NCBI GenBank assembly: GCA_002011745.1 | Contig: MTOU01000012.1 | Coordinates: 124,001 to 188,000 of the forward strand | Direction: 5' to 3' | From: Nitrospirae bacterium JdFR-85 | GTDB lineage: Bacteria > Nitrospirota > Thermodesulfovibrionia > Thermodesulfovibrionales > JdFR-85 | DNA: 64,000 bases | Shown here: piece by piece, positions 55,391 through 64,000 of the stretch | How positions within the stretch are numbered: the stretch's first letter is position 1 | Layout: the number at the start of each line of letters is the position of its first letter | Notes under the pieces: generated by a model | What the model saw: only the letters and a program-made list of their open reading frames with translations | The model's database searches: none | What the model was told of the DNA's origin: nothing | Made by a program: the position numbers and the translations under genes

Positions 55391-55852
55391 GTTATCTGTT
55401 TTATTCTTATCTTTCTCAAATTTCCTTAAAAACTCCTCTACCTCCTCTCTCATGGTCTTATACCGTACTTTATATTTTTTACCTTTGTATCCACTTCCTT
55501 TAAGGTATTCCATAAAGTTGTTTATCATTACAGAAAGTCTCTTGAATTCGTTAATCAGTGCCTCTGCCTCTTTCTTGTGTATATATCCCTGGTCCAGAGC
55601 GACATACAGTTGAGAACGGACCTCTCCACTTGAACCCTTTGCGATTGAGAGAAACTGTAAGAATTCCTGATTGCCTCCCCTTTCAAAGCCCTCTGCAATG
55701 TTAGACATTACCGATACGGATGCCCTTCTTATCTGGTCACAAAGGCCAGGGTCTTTTGAGAATCTTCTGTCTGAAGTAAGGTCATAAATCCTTTTCGTTA
55801 GCCTTCGTGCCACCTTCCAGATCTCAAGGTCTTCAAAGTATTTGATGCTCAT
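55388..55852 (-). CDS. Four-helix-bundle (S23/TIGR02436-type) protein
   Basis: A 154-residue, all-helical protein: [19 protein letters not shown] opens helix 1, then [20 protein letters not shown] with the conserved NIAEG, and [19 protein letters not shown]. This is the family of proteins encoded in 23S rRNA intervening sequences and similar cassettes. Its relatives include the avd proteins of diversity-generating retroelements. The biochemical function is unknown. It lies inside the cas operon between cas6 and cas8 and is flanked by 9-bp tandem repeats, so it looks inserted. Start at 55852, after GGAGCC. Confidence 0.9.
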   Translation of the reverse strand: MSIKYFEDLEIWKVARRLTKRIYDLTSDRRFSKDPGLCDQIRRASVSVMSNIAEGFERGGNQEFLQFLSIAKGSSGEVRSQLYVALDQGYIHKKEAEALINEFKRLSVMINNFMEYLKGSGYKGKKYKVRYKTMREEVEEFLRKFEKDKNKTDN

Positions 55853-55871
55853 GGAGGCTCCTTTATGTTAA

Positions 55872-56000
55872 AGTTTGAACCGTTTGAGCTGTTTGAATCG
55901 TTTGAACCGTTTGAACCGTTTGAGCCGTTTGAGCTGTTTGAACCGTTTGAACCGTTTGAGCCGTTTAAACCGTTTGAATCGTTTGAGCCGTTCTAACCGT
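55872..56000. repeat. 9-bp tandem repeat block, right side of the four-helix-bundle gene
   Basis: About fourteen units of the same 9-base motif (GTTTGAACC, GTTTGAGCC, GTTTGAATC), extending over the cas6 stop codon at 55993-55995. The last codons of cas6 (ING) are therefore made partly of repeat. Units match those at 55283-55390, in direct orientation. Confidence 0.92.
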
Positions 56001-56841
56001 TTATTATATCTATCATCCCAAACCCCTGGCCTGTTCTGAGTCCTATGCCTGTCTGATACAGGAGTTGCAGGTCTTCTGGGTCACCACGGAGGCAGAAGGT
56101 GCCCTTGTAGGTGGTAAGCACCATATAGGGTCTTCCAGTATGCCGCCAGAACTCCTTAAGGGCATGTTTGACCCCCACCTTCTCAACACTCAAAGGTATG
56201 AACTCCAATGGCCTTCTTAATCCATAACCCCTTATGTCTCTGAGTATCCTGTGCTGTATCTCGTTCAGATGGTGGTTGAACCTCTCAAGCTTCTGGGAGT
56301 CTATGGTCCTGCCGTCCTCTTTAAATATCTCTATTGGTCTGTCATGCTCATCCTCTACAGAGATATAGGAAAGGGTCTTAAACAGAACCTCATCCCTGTT
56401 TATCTTTCTCTCATTCAGCATAGAGATCTTTCCAATCTGAACTTTTTCAGTATCTTCATTAGTTGAAAGAAACTTGAAAAAGTCTAATTCCTTTATCTGG
56501 CAGAGTCCGTTGTAGAGATTTATCATAAACTCATAATCAGAAGATGAGATAAAAAGACAAAAGTATCTACCACTGGCTGGATAAAACACCGTATCCTCAA
56601 CCATCAGGTCTTCATTTAAGAAGAGATAGAACTTCTCTCTGTTTTTTATATATTCAGAAGGGATGTAGAGGCTGAATGAGAAGGGTTTGGTCTTTTTGGA
56701 GTATATTGAGGATTTATCTGGAAAAAGAAGGTCTTTGTAATTGCCGTCTGCCCGGTTGAGTGCCTCCTTTATGAGTGCCATAAGGCGGTGTCTGTAGATA
56801 ATGGGTAATCTGCGGAGGTTAAGATCTACTTTTATTCTCAT
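55993..56841 (-). CDS. cas6: CRISPR-associated Cas6 endoribonuclease
   Basis: Cuts pre-crRNA at the repeats. A 282-residue double-RRM protein that ends GIGLRTGQGFGMIDI, the glycine-rich Cas6 loop. The start, MRIKVDLNL and IYRHRLMALIKEAL, is the usual first strand and helix, with the His of the helix a candidate for catalysis. Its last codons coincide with the repeat block. The promoter at 56891-56919 would drive cas6 and the downstream cas genes. Confidence 0.9.
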   Translation of the reverse strand: MRIKVDLNLRRLPIIYRHRLMALIKEALNRADGNYKDLLFPDKSSIYSKKTKPFSFSLYIPSEYIKNREKFYLFLNEDLMVEDTVFYPASGRYFCLFISSSDYEFMINLYNGLCQIKELDFFKFLSTNEDTEKVQIGKISMLNERKINRDEVLFKTLSYISVEDEHDRPIEIFKEDGRTIDSQKLERFNHHLNEIQHRILRDIRGYGLRRPLEFIPLSVEKVGVKHALKEFWRHTGRPYMVLTTYKGTFCLRGDPEDLQLLYQTGIGLRTGQGFGMIDIING

Positions 56842-56890
56842 CTTTCCCTCCTTGGGAGTTTATTATAACAGGCCATCTAAGGTTTATTCT

Positions 56891-56919
56891 ATTATACAGT
56901 ATTACCCAATAGGTGTCCT
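56891..56919 (-). promoter_or_regulatory. Promoter of the cas6-cas3 operon
   Basis: On the reverse strand: AGGACA at 56914-56919 (4 of 6 to consensus), a 17-base spacer and a perfect TATAAT at 56891-56896. Predicted start near 56885; the cas6 ATG follows AAGGAGGG about 44 bases on. Confidence 0.55.
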
Positions 56920-56974
56920 ATAGGCTTCTGTATCTGACCTTCAAGGGCTCTATTCGTTGTATAATATTCTTTGT

Positions 56975-57244
56975 ATGAAGGGGCTTAGGTGGAGAAGGAC
57001 TGATGAAGGTGTGGTGCTTAATGTGAGGGTACAGCCAAAAGCATCAAAGGCTGAGGTTGCAGGTGTCCATGAAGGGAGGCTAAAAATAAAGGTCACCTCG
57101 CCGCCTGAGGATGGAAAGGCAAACAGGGAGGTGATTAAACTGCTTGCTGGGCATTTTGGTGTGAATAAGTCCTCTATAAGGATAATAAAAGGTGAGACCT
57201 CCAGGGATAAGGTTATTGAGATTAAGAATCTGAAGGAGATATGA
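56975..57244 (+). CDS. DUF167 family protein (YggU-like)
   Basis: An 89-residue alpha/beta protein with the DUF167 core: VVLNVRVQPKASKAEVAGVH, then LKIKVTSPPEDGKANREVIKLLAGHF and a C-terminal strand with KGETSRDKVIEI. Function unknown. The ATG at 56975 gives the family start; it has no clear Shine-Dalgarno and sits nine bases after a perfect TATAAT (56960-56965), so its mRNA may be close to leaderless. It overlaps ribD by four bases (ATGA). Confidence 0.9.
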   Translation: MKGLRWRRTDEGVVLNVRVQPKASKAEVAGVHEGRLKIKVTSPPEDGKANREVIKLLAGHFGVNKSSIRIIKGETSRDKVIEIKNLKEI

Positions 57245-58329
57245 TGAAGTTTTCAGAGAAGGATGAGTTTTATATGAAAAGGGCCCTTGCGCTTGCTAAG
57301 AGGGCTCAGGGACATACAAGTCCCAATCCTATGGTGGGTGCTGTGCTGGTGAAAAGGGGAAGGGTGATTGCTGAGGATTATCACAGAAAGGTGGGCACTC
57401 CCCATGCAGAGGCACTGGTGATTGAGAAGGCAGGAAAGAGGGCCAGAGGCGCGAGCCTTTATGTAAGTCTTGAACCCTGCTGCCATACAAAAAAGAGGAC
57501 CCCTCCCTGTACAGAAGGGATTATAAAGGCAGGTATAAAGCGTGTGGTTGTCTCAATGGTTGACCCTAATCCACAGGTCTCTGGAAAAGGTATCAATCGC
57601 CTCAAAGAGGCAGGGATTGAGGTTCAGTGGGGTCTGTTAGAGGAGAAGGCAAAGAGGCTCAATGAGGCATATGTTAAATACATTACCACAGGAAGGCCCT
57701 TTGTTACTCTGAAGGTGGCAATGAGTCTTGATGGAAAGATCGCCCTGCCCACAGGGGAGTCAAAATGGATCACCTCAGAGGCATCCAGAAAGATGGTTCA
57801 TAGAATGCGTGCTGCCTCTGATGCCATACTTACAGGAATTGGTACAGTAAAGGCAGATGATCCCTTGCTTACGGCCCGTATAAAGGGAGCTAAGTCTCCT
57901 ATAAGGATTGTTATTGATCCTGAGTTGGATATAAGCCCTGATGCAAGGGTGCTTGAGACACCTCCTCAGACGATACTGGTTACAAAGGTGAAAAACCACA
58001 ACAGGATAAAGAGGCTTTATGACAGAGGTGTAGAGTTCCTCTTCTTTGACGGAGAACTTGACTTTGGATGGTTGATGGAGGAACTCGGCAGAAGGGAGAT
58101 AACCTCGGTGATGGTTGAGGCTGGTTCAACCCTGCCCTCGTTTATGCTTAAGGCAGGGGTTGTGGATAAAGTCGTCTTCTTCATAGCGCCTATTATAATC
58201 GGTGGAAGAGATTCCTATCCTGCCATAGGAGGACCAGCCTGTGAAAGGCTGAGCAAGGCATTCTCTTTAAAGAAGTTGATGATTAGACGCGTAGGTCCTG
58301 ACATAATGGTGGAGGGATATCTGAGGTGA
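57241..58329 (+). CDS. ribD: Bifunctional riboflavin biosynthesis protein RibD
   Basis: Deaminase plus reductase in riboflavin synthesis, 362 residues. The N-terminal deaminase domain has THAEALVIE-type HAE (here TPHAEALVIE) and EPCCHTKKRTPPC, the zinc Cys residues. The C-terminal reductase domain (about 150-362) has VTLKVAMSLDGKIALPTGESKWITS, and EAGSTLPSF near the end. Length is normal. The start can be either of two adjacent ATG codons at 57241/57244; ATGA overlap with the DUF167 gene. Confidence 0.95.
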   Translation: MMKFSEKDEFYMKRALALAKRAQGHTSPNPMVGAVLVKRGRVIAEDYHRKVGTPHAEALVIEKAGKRARGASLYVSLEPCCHTKKRTPPCTEGIIKAGIKRVVVSMVDPNPQVSGKGINRLKEAGIEVQWGLLEEKAKRLNEAYVKYITTGRPFVTLKVAMSLDGKIALPTGESKWITSEASRKMVHRMRAASDAILTGIGTVKADDPLLTARIKGAKSPIRIVIDPELDISPDARVLETPPQTILVTKVKNHNRIKRLYDRGVEFLFFDGELDFGWLMEELGRREITSVMVEAGSTLPSFMLKAGVVDKVVFFIAPIIIGGRDSYPAIGGPACERLSKAFSLKKLMIRRVGPDIMVEGYLR

Positions 58330-60272
58330 ATTTAGAAATACTGAGAGAGTACTTTGTTGAAGGTGGAAGACTCTCAAGGTGTTTCTCTTCGTATGAGCCG
58401 AGGATTCAGCAACTCAGAATGTCTGAGGCTGTTTTGAATGCCCTTAGTGCAGGTGAGAACCTGATTGTGGAGGCACCTACAGGAGTAGGAAAGAGTCTTG
58501 CATATTTGGTGCCCCTTGCAGGACTTATCATGGAGGATGAGATTGAGAGGGCCGTGGTTTCTACATATACTAAGACCCTGCAGAGGCAGCTTGTGGAAAA
58601 GGACATACCCTTTCTTAAGCAAACATTATTCCCTGAGCTTACATATACCCTCTGCCTTGGTAGTGAAAATTATCTCTGCCTTAGAAGGTTCAACCTCACA
58701 GTTCAGCACGGGTTGTTTGACCTGCCTGATGACGGCTACCTCTCAGAGATACTCCGGTGGTCAACCACCACAGAGACGGGTCTATATCTTGAGATAATGC
58801 CTCCTACAGGTGTATGGATGAAGGTCTGTCGTGAGCCTGACCTCTGTCACGGAAGGGCCTGCAAATACTATAGTAACTGTTTTTATCAGAAAGCGAAGGA
58901 GAGAGAGAGAAAATCAAGACTTTTGGTTGTTAACCACCACCTGTTTTTTGCGAATATGGCATCTGGATGGAATGTCCTCTCTGAGTTTTCTCATGTTGTT
59001 TTTGACGAGGCCCACGAGGTGGAAAGGGTGGCTTCTGATTACCTTGGCATAGAGGTCTCAAATACAAGGCTTAAGTACATTCTGGACTCTGTGCTGAGCC
59101 AAAGGGGTAAGGGGATTTTAACGAGGGCTAACATTTCTCCTGAAAGGATGCAGATATTCAAGAACACCATTGAAAGGGTAAGGATGCAGGCAGAGAGTTT
59201 CTTTTCAAGGCTTTCAGAGCACCTTGGCAATGAGAAGGCAGTGAGGATAAAGACTCCTGGAGTCTTTGTTGACATTGTATCAGAGCATCTTGATGCCCTT
59301 GCAGAGGAGTTGTGTGAGTTGGCTGTTGAGTCAGAGGATGAGGAGCTGGCGAGGGACTTGAGGGCAGTATGCCAGAGGTGTCGTGATTATATTGACTGCC
59401 TCGCTGTGGTGCTGAATCAGGAACTGGATGGTTATGTGTACTGGGCTGAGCAGGAGGGCAGAAGGCTGAGACTGGTAGCTACACCCTTGGAGCCATCAGA
59501 GATCCTGAGTTCACAGCTCTTCAGCGTTGTTGAGTCTTCGGTTCTTACCTCTGCCACCCTTACAGTTGGTGGCTCTTTTAGATACATAAAGGAGAGATTG
59601 GGACTTAAGGATGCAGAGGAGTGTATGCTTTCGTCACCTTTCAGATACGATGAGAATGTCCTGCTTTATGTGTCAGAGTCTGTACCTGATCCTGACTCTG
59701 AGGATTACCCAGAGGTACTTTCAAGGGAGATTCAGGAGCTTCTTGAAATTACCCATGGCAGAACACTGGTGCTTTTTACGAGTTATTCTCTCTTGGAGGA
59801 GGTACTTTACAGGGTTAAAAGTTCTTTAGTTAATATCCTAAGGCAGGGTGATGCAGACAACTACAGACTGATTGAAGAGTTCAAGGCCAGAGAGGATACA
59901 GTATTATTTGGTACATACTCATTCTGGCAGGGTATTGATATACCTGGGGAGGCACTGCAGTGTGTGATTATTACGAAGCTTCCCTTTTCTGTGCCCACAG
60001 AGCCTGTTGTGGAGGCGAGGATGGAACTTCTTGCTATGAAGGGACTTGATCCATTCTATTATTTTCAGGTGCCACAGGCGATAATAACATTCAAACAGGG
60101 TTTCGGGAGGCTGATCAGGACCTCTACAGACAGAGGAGTAGTAGCAGTGCTTGACAGCAGGGTGCTCCGTCGGTCATATGGCAGGATGTTTCTCAATTCA
60201 ATACCAGAGGTGGAGTTTACAACTGACAGACAGAGGGTGAGAGAGTTTTTCAGATACAGCATGGTGAGGTAG
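58326..60272 (+). CDS. DinG/XPD-type ATP-dependent helicase with iron-sulfur cluster
   Basis: Superfamily 2 5'-3' DNA helicase of 648 residues. Walker A APTGVGKSLAYLVPL near residue 52; DEAH box FDEAHEVERV; cysteines C, C, C, C spread in the region from SENYLCLRRF to CKYYSNCFYQ, a probable 4Fe-4S cluster that lies between motifs I and II; and QGFGRLIRTSTDRG as motif VI. DinG-type enzymes help resolve R-loops and G-quadruplexes. GTG start at 58326 overlaps ribD by four bases. It is not a Rad3 homologue in the usual sense. Confidence 0.9.
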   Translation: MNLEILREYFVEGGRLSRCFSSYEPRIQQLRMSEAVLNALSAGENLIVEAPTGVGKSLAYLVPLAGLIMEDEIERAVVSTYTKTLQRQLVEKDIPFLKQTLFPELTYTLCLGSENYLCLRRFNLTVQHGLFDLPDDGYLSEILRWSTTTETGLYLEIMPPTGVWMKVCREPDLCHGRACKYYSNCFYQKAKERERKSRLLVVNHHLFFANMASGWNVLSEFSHVVFDEAHEVERVASDYLGIEVSNTRLKYILDSVLSQRGKGILTRANISPERMQIFKNTIERVRMQAESFFSRLSEHLGNEKAVRIKTPGVFVDIVSEHLDALAEELCELAVESEDEELARDLRAVCQRCRDYIDCLAVVLNQELDGYVYWAEQEGRRLRLVATPLEPSEILSSQLFSVVESSVLTSATLTVGGSFRYIKERLGLKDAEECMLSSPFRYDENVLLYVSESVPDPDSEDYPEVLSREIQELLEITHGRTLVLFTSYSLLEEVLYRVKSSLVNILRQGDADNYRLIEEFKAREDTVLFGTYSFWQGIDIPGEALQCVIITKLPFSVPTEPVVEARMELLAMKGLDPFYYFQVPQAIITFKQGFGRLIRTSTDRGVVAVLDSRVLRRSYGRMFLNSIPEVEFTTDRQRVREFFRYSMVR

Positions 60273-60300
60273 AAAATTCAATAAATAAAGGAGGAAGAGG

Positions 60301-61356
60301 ATGGTAAGGTCAGTTGAATGGAAAGAGGGTAAAGTAAAGATACTGGATCAGAGCCTGTTACCTGAAGAGGTGAGTTATATTGAGTGTGACCATTATGAGA
60401 TGGTTGCTGATGCTATCAGGACCCTGAAGATAAGAGGGGCCCCTGCTATCGGGATCGCCTCTGCAATGGGCCTTGCCCTTGCAGCACAGGATATAAAGGC
60501 AAAGGACTTTGATACCATCTACAGGGAGTTAAAGAAGGTTGCCGATGTATTCATTTCAACAAGACCAACTGCTGTTAATATAAAATGGGCTATGCAGAGG
60601 ATGCTCAAACTGCTGAAGAACCACAGGCAGGAGAGCATAGAAAGGTTGAAGGAACTGCTTGTTGAGGAGTCAAAGAATATCTTAGAGGAGGATATAGAGG
60701 TGAATAGGGCTATAGGAGTCTGGGGAGCCCAGTTTATAAGGGATGGAGACACTGTTCTTACACACTGCAATGCAGGTGCCCTTGCTACAGGTGGCTATGG
60801 GACTGCTACAGCACCGATTCTTGTTGCAAAGGAGCAGGGCAAAAGGGTGAGGGTGATTGCAGATGAGACAAGGCCTGTTCTTCAGGGTGCGAGGCTCACA
60901 ACATGGGAGTTAATGCAGGCGGGCATTGATGTGACCCTTATTACTGACAACTCAGCAGGGGCCTTGATGCGTAAAGGTGAGATAGACCTCTGTATAGTGG
61001 GTACAGACAGGACAGTACTGAATGGAGATGTGGCAAACAAGATTGGTACATATACAGTGGCTGTACTCGCAAAAGAGAATGGTATCCCTTTTTATGTGGC
61101 TGCTCCATTGAGCAGTATTGACCCTACTATACCTTCTGGAGAGTTGATCCCTATAGAAGAGAGACCTCCAGAGGAGGTGACTACGATTAAAGGCAGAAGA
61201 ATAGCACCTGAGGGGGTAAAGGTGATTAATCTGGCCTTTGATGTCACCCCTGCAAGATACATAACAGCCATAATTACTGAAAAGGGTGCCTTCAGACCAC
61301 AGGACATCAGGAAGCTGTTTATGGAAGGAATCAATCTATCGGAGATAAGGCTCTGA
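60301..61356 (+). CDS. mtnA: Methylthioribose-1-phosphate isomerase
   Basis: Converts methylthioribose-1-phosphate to methylthioribulose-1-phosphate in methionine salvage. The 351 residues include [36 protein letters not shown] with the catalytic Cys, and [19 protein letters not shown] with the catalytic Asp. Length is right. The start follows GGAGGAAG. The gene overlaps nothing upstream (28 bases from the helicase) and is one base from the ZIP gene. Confidence 0.95.
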   Translation: MVRSVEWKEGKVKILDQSLLPEEVSYIECDHYEMVADAIRTLKIRGAPAIGIASAMGLALAAQDIKAKDFDTIYRELKKVADVFISTRPTAVNIKWAMQRMLKLLKNHRQESIERLKELLVEESKNILEEDIEVNRAIGVWGAQFIRDGDTVLTHCNAGALATGGYGTATAPILVAKEQGKRVRVIADETRPVLQGARLTTWELMQAGIDVTLITDNSAGALMRKGEIDLCIVGTDRTVLNGDVANKIGTYTVAVLAKENGIPFYVAAPLSSIDPTIPSGELIPIEERPPEEVTTIKGRRIAPEGVKVINLAFDVTPARYITAIITEKGAFRPQDIRKLFMEGINLSEIRL

Positions 61357-61357
61357 G

Positions 61358-62074
61358 GTGTATTCCCTCCTTGTGGCATCGGTGCTAGCAATGGTATCTG
61401 CCCTTTTGGGAGGACTGACCAATATCTGGGGACTATCTGTACACAGAGAGGCACTCCGATTCTCCAATGGCTTTTCTGCAGGGCTCTTGATCAGTATCTC
61501 CCTTGTTCATCTGCTCCCTGAGTCATCCCTTGAGATTAATTATCCCTATGCCCTGATAGGCTTTTCTCTCTTTTATATGATTGAGGGGATTACCAGGAGT
61601 GGTGCCTGTACTGAGCAGGGATGTGATAAAAAGCATACCTCAGGAGGACTGGTTGCCTGGTCAGGGATGAGTTTTCATGCCCTTGTGGACGGTATAGCCA
61701 TGGGTGTGGGTTTTACTGCATCAGAGAGACTTGGTTTCCTTATTGCCCTGGCAATACTCATTCATAAAGCACCTATAGGTTTCTCGCTCTCTGGTATACT
61801 CTCCTCCAGAGGTTATAAGAGAGCTCAGGTTGTGAGGCTCTTGGTCTTGTTCTCAATGCTCACTCCTCTGGGAGCTATTTTAAGTGGATACTTTATCTCA
61901 ATTAATATCTCAGTGCTCAAGGCTGCACTCGCGTTCTCAGGAGGAACCTTCTTACATATCTCTATATCTGAACTCCTCCCACAGGTGCATAATCAGAGGA
62001 GTAGATCTGTAGTGGTGTATGTTATTGCAGGAATGGTGGCAGGGGTTCTGCCAAGGGTGATTGGCATTGAATAA
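61358..62074 (+). CDS. ZIP-family metal transporter
   Basis: A 238-residue membrane protein with about eight helices. The central helix contains HALVDGIAMGVGF and later HKAPIGFSLSG, the His-rich ZIP metal-binding signatures, and a final SISELLPQVHNQR. ZIP proteins import zinc or iron. Start at the GTG at 61358, two bases after the mtnA stop. Metal specificity cannot be told from sequence. Confidence 0.85.
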   Translation: MYSLLVASVLAMVSALLGGLTNIWGLSVHREALRFSNGFSAGLLISISLVHLLPESSLEINYPYALIGFSLFYMIEGITRSGACTEQGCDKKHTSGGLVAWSGMSFHALVDGIAMGVGFTASERLGFLIALAILIHKAPIGFSLSGILSSRGYKRAQVVRLLVLFSMLTPLGAILSGYFISINISVLKAALAFSGGTFLHISISELLPQVHNQRSRSVVVYVIAGMVAGVLPRVIGIE

Positions 62075-62076
62075 TC

Positions 62077-62934
62077 TTAGTAGACCATTCTGAGTGCCTT
62101 TCTCTCAAGCCTCACCTCTGCTGGTCCCTTACCAAAATAATCACCGTCTATTTGGATATGGGGACCGCCCTCTATCAGTACTCTGTCTGAAGAGGTATAG
62201 ATCAGGTCTTTATACCTGAGGTGTCTACCTAAGAGTACGCCACCCACATATCTGAGGATATCCTTTCTTGAGCCATTTGGCATGATGCATACATAGAGGA
62301 TGTCAGAGAAGGGCGAGGCATCAGGGCAGACCTTTAAGTTCCCTCCATAACAGGCAGAATTACACACAATTGCGGTGTAACACTCATACTCATCCTTGTC
62401 TGTCTTTACAGAGAACTTCTTTAAGCCTCCCCCTATCCATACCTTCAGACCACTTAGTATATAAGCACCTTTACCAGATAATCTCTTCAGGGTACTGTTG
62501 AGGCCGTACACTGTCTCTCCATCAAACCCTGCTCCTGCCATAAGCAGAAAATACCTATTGTTTATAATTCCGAGGTTAAGCTCCCGTACCTTGCCTTTCA
62601 GAATCTGCAGTGCAGCTCCTTCATAGTCTTCGATTATATTGAGTTCCTTTGCTGCCACATTGGTTGTACCTGCGGGGATAAACCCTATGGATGTCTCGGT
62701 TTTTGCCACCCCATTTATAGCCTCATTGAGAGTGCCATCCCCTCCTACCACAACCACGAGTCTCTCCCCCTTGGTGGCAAGTTCTCTACAGATCCTTTCA
62801 GCATCACCACGGGCTTCTGTATAAAGGAGTCTCACCTCTGAGAATTCATTCTTAAAGAACCTGATAGCATTCCTCAGTCTTCTCTCAGAGTATCTCCTGG
62901 CTATAGGGTTAACAACCACATAAAGCGATGACAT
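62077..62934 (-). CDS. Diacylglycerol kinase catalytic-domain (YegS/LCB5-like) protein
   Basis: Lipid-kinase-fold protein of 285 residues. It begins SSLYVVVNPIARRYSERRLR and has VVVGGDGTLNEAINGV (the GGDGT nucleotide site) and FIPAGTTNVAAKEL. Family members phosphorylate diacylglycerol or related lipids. Start ATG at 62934 follows AGGTGG and overlaps the bioW end by 26 bases; the 62967 start has no support. It is convergent with the ZIP gene (3 bases apart). Confidence 0.88.
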   Translation of the reverse strand: MSSLYVVVNPIARRYSERRLRNAIRFFKNEFSEVRLLYTEARGDAERICRELATKGERLVVVVGGDGTLNEAINGVAKTETSIGFIPAGTTNVAAKELNIIEDYEGAALQILKGKVRELNLGIINNRYFLLMAGAGFDGETVYGLNSTLKRLSGKGAYILSGLKVWIGGGLKKFSVKTDKDEYECYTAIVCNSACYGGNLKVCPDASPFSDILYVCIMPNGSRKDILRYVGGVLLGRHLRYKDLIYTSSDRVLIEGGPHIQIDGDYFGKGPAEVRLERKALRMVY

Positions 62935-63700
62935 GTTCTGGTTCCACCTCTCCGTGGAATTCACCAAGTCTGTTTATCATTACAGGGGTCCTTTCTAAAT
63001 ATTCAATAATCTCTTTTGGATTACAGTCCTCATCCACAAAGAAGACCCTACCCCCTTTTAAAGATCCCTCCTCTTTTATCATTGGGACCCTTATATATCC
63101 CACCTTGGGGGAGGAGAGATAGCCTGTGGTGTAGTAAGGATCATCAGATACACATATCTCTCCGATCACCGAAGGAGCTGATGCCACTTTTGAGGCAAGA
63201 ATAAGTGCCTCTTTGACTACTGTTATGTTCACACCCATCTCATCCAGTATCCTGTTGAGTCTTTCTTCTGCCTCCTTTGTTATACCAAGTCTTGTTGCCC
63301 TTACGCCTCTTCTGGTATCTGGTTCTACTCTCCTGGCATTTATTGCTGTCATAAGAGAAGCCCCTCTCATCTGTTCTGTATGGATAATCTCCTCTGCCTT
63401 CTGTACTGCATCTACAGAGATACCCAGCCTCTGTAGTGCCTTTCTTATAAAATTCCAGGCATCAGCATGACTCTGGAGTTTTATGGTATAAACAGGAAGT
63501 GAGCTTATATAGAGCGGTGGCTGTTTTAACTCCTCTATGGTAATATGAATAGTGTCTGGTCTACCTCGGCTGTGGTTAAGCGCCCTCTTTATGAACGCTT
63601 CAGCCTTCTCAAGTATATCCTCTTCAGGTACGATAGCCTCTGCACCTGAGATGTGTCTTTCAGCCTCTTCTGCCCTCATTCGTATGCTCCAGAAAGACAT
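62909..63700 (-). CDS. bioW: 6-carboxyhexanoate--CoA ligase (pimeloyl-CoA synthetase)
   Basis: Activates pimelate with CoA for biotin synthesis. The 263 residues open SIRMRAEEAERHISGAEAIV, the BioW N-terminal signature, and include RALNHSRGRPDTIHITIEEL and RRGVRATRLG. True start is the ATG at 63700. A longer open frame extends to 63853, but its first 51 codons are the antisense of the tRNA-Leu gene and are not coding. No bioF, A, D or B is in the window. Confidence 0.88.
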   Translation of the reverse strand: MSFWSIRMRAEEAERHISGAEAIVPEEDILEKAEAFIKRALNHSRGRPDTIHITIEELKQPPLYISSLPVYTIKLQSHADAWNFIRKALQRLGISVDAVQKAEEIIHTEQMRGASLMTAINARRVEPDTRRGVRATRLGITKEAEERLNRILDEMGVNITVVKEALILASKVASAPSVIGEICVSDDPYYTTGYLSSPKVGYIRVPMIKEEGSLKGGRVFFVDEDCNPKEIIEYLERTPVMINRLGEFHGEVEPEHVIALCGC

Positions 63701-63765
63701 TTCTTTATCCTTAAATCCTCTTGACTCCTGATAAGTCTTTATGATACTTTGAAAATAGAGACGGT

Positions 63766-63852
63766 GCCGAAGTGGTGGAATTGGTAGACACGCAAGATTC
63801 AGGATCTTGTGGGGGCAACCCCGTGGGGGTTCGAATCCCCCCTTCGGCACCA
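63766..63852 (+). tRNA. tRNA-Leu (CAG)
   Basis: 87 bases including the encoded CCA. Acceptor stem GCCGAAG pairs with CTTCGGC, followed by discriminator A and CCA. Anticodon stem CAAGA/TCTTG closes the loop TTCAGGA, anticodon CAG. A long variable arm (GGGGGCAACCCC) marks a class II tRNA, and the T-arm carries GTTCGAATC. It reads Leu CUG. Confidence 0.96.
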
Positions 63853-63868
63853 TGAATAATATTATGTT

Positions 63869-64000
63869 TCAGAAGCTCCTTCTGCCCTCCAGTGCCTTTG
63901 ATACAGTTACCTCATCAGCAAATTCTATATCTCCTCCCATGGGCAGTCCATAGGCGATCCTTGATACCACAACACCAAGAGGCTTCAGCATATCTCTTAT
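63869..64000 (-). CDS. recR: Recombination protein RecR, 3' end only
   Basis: The window ends inside this gene, so only the last 43 codons and the stop are visible. The residues [20 protein letters not shown] and [14 protein letters not shown] match the RecR C-terminus, part of the Toprim domain. RecR works with RecF and RecO in gap repair. The rest is upstream on the reverse strand, beyond 64000. Confidence 0.9.
   Translation of the reverse strand: MRDMLKPLGVVVSRIAYGLPMGGDIEFADEVTVSKALEGRRSF

Noticed and set aside
55252-55503. Forward-strand open frame rich in Leu, Ser, Arg and Asn
   Set aside because: It is a translation of the 9-bp repeats followed by antisense of the four-helix gene. 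Low-complexity repeat translation is not evidence of a protein.
63701-63853. N-terminal extension of the bioW open frame (starts MVPKGGFEPPRG)
   Set aside because: It is the antisense translation of the tRNA-Leu gene, a familiar artefact. The true start is at 63700, where the BioW signature begins.

Overview
The window reads as one continuous piece of a bacterial chromosome of moderate GC (about 40 percent by eye), with dense, often overlapping genes (many ATGA junctions). The cell is double-membraned: it has a TamB-like protein, a BamA-family outer-membrane protein, a type II/IV secretin, a LolB/DUF4292-type lipoprotein and an LptM-like lipoprotein. TtuA/TtuB (2-thiolation of tRNA T54) together with TrmI (m1A58) is a combination best known from thermophiles. 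YedF and two genes interrupted by in-frame UGA at conserved cysteine positions point to selenium use. DUF116, DUF4416, FmdB, BioW and a Cst-type CRISPR system would suit a Nitrospirota or deep Desulfobacterota-like anaerobe. That placement is inference from gene content only.

Layout. 1-9.8 kb: trpS, clpC, a candidate selenoprotein of the PCYCGC family coupled to a TlpA-like thioredoxin, DUF4416, proS and yedF (reverse), then def-fmt-DUF116. Upstream of yedF a strong reverse promoter and a terminator delimit a roughly 56-nt transcript. 9.8-16.2 kb: polA, 6-phosphogluconate dehydrogenase and small genes on the reverse strand, then dCMP deaminase and the ttuB-ttuA pair. 16.2-22.5 kb, reverse: secretin, ruvC, gmhA, a small LptM-like lipoprotein gene overlapping both of its neighbours, argH, a LolB-like lipoprotein and trmI. 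22.6-29 kb, forward: trpC, a sugar-nucleotide epimerase, a lipoprotein, then two periplasmic binding proteins followed by a sensor histidine kinase with a CxxCH haem motif. 29-31 kb, reverse: an operon of a UGA-containing IscA/HesB protein, hemB and a DtxR-type regulator. 31-42.3 kb, forward: a membrane zincin, a metallo-beta-lactamase-fold protein, an ABC exporter, tamB, a seven-POTRA BamA-like protein and a B12/radical-SAM protein.

The accessory island lies at about 42.3-56.9 kb. It starts with a carbonic-anhydrase-like protein and a frameshifted nucleotidyltransferase remnant, followed by a six-repeat CRISPR array and a type I-B (Cst/Tneap-like) system: cas2, cas1, an unknown helical protein, a WYL regulator, cas4, cas3, cas5, cas7, a separate small-subunit-like gene, cas8 and cas6. 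Between cas6 and cas8 sits a four-helix-bundle (S23/TIGR02436-type) gene bracketed by blocks of a 9-bp tandem repeat, which looks like an inserted cassette.

56.9-64 kb returns to core genes: DUF167, ribD, a DinG-type helicase, mtnA, a ZIP transporter, a lipid-kinase-like protein, bioW, tRNA-Leu(CAG) and the 3' end of recR.

The observations most worth following are the two UGA-containing genes (the PCYCGC/UxxC one is the less familiar), the repeat-bracketed four-helix-bundle cassette inside the cas operon, the separately encoded Cas11-like subunit, and the haem-motif sensor kinase with its two binding proteins.
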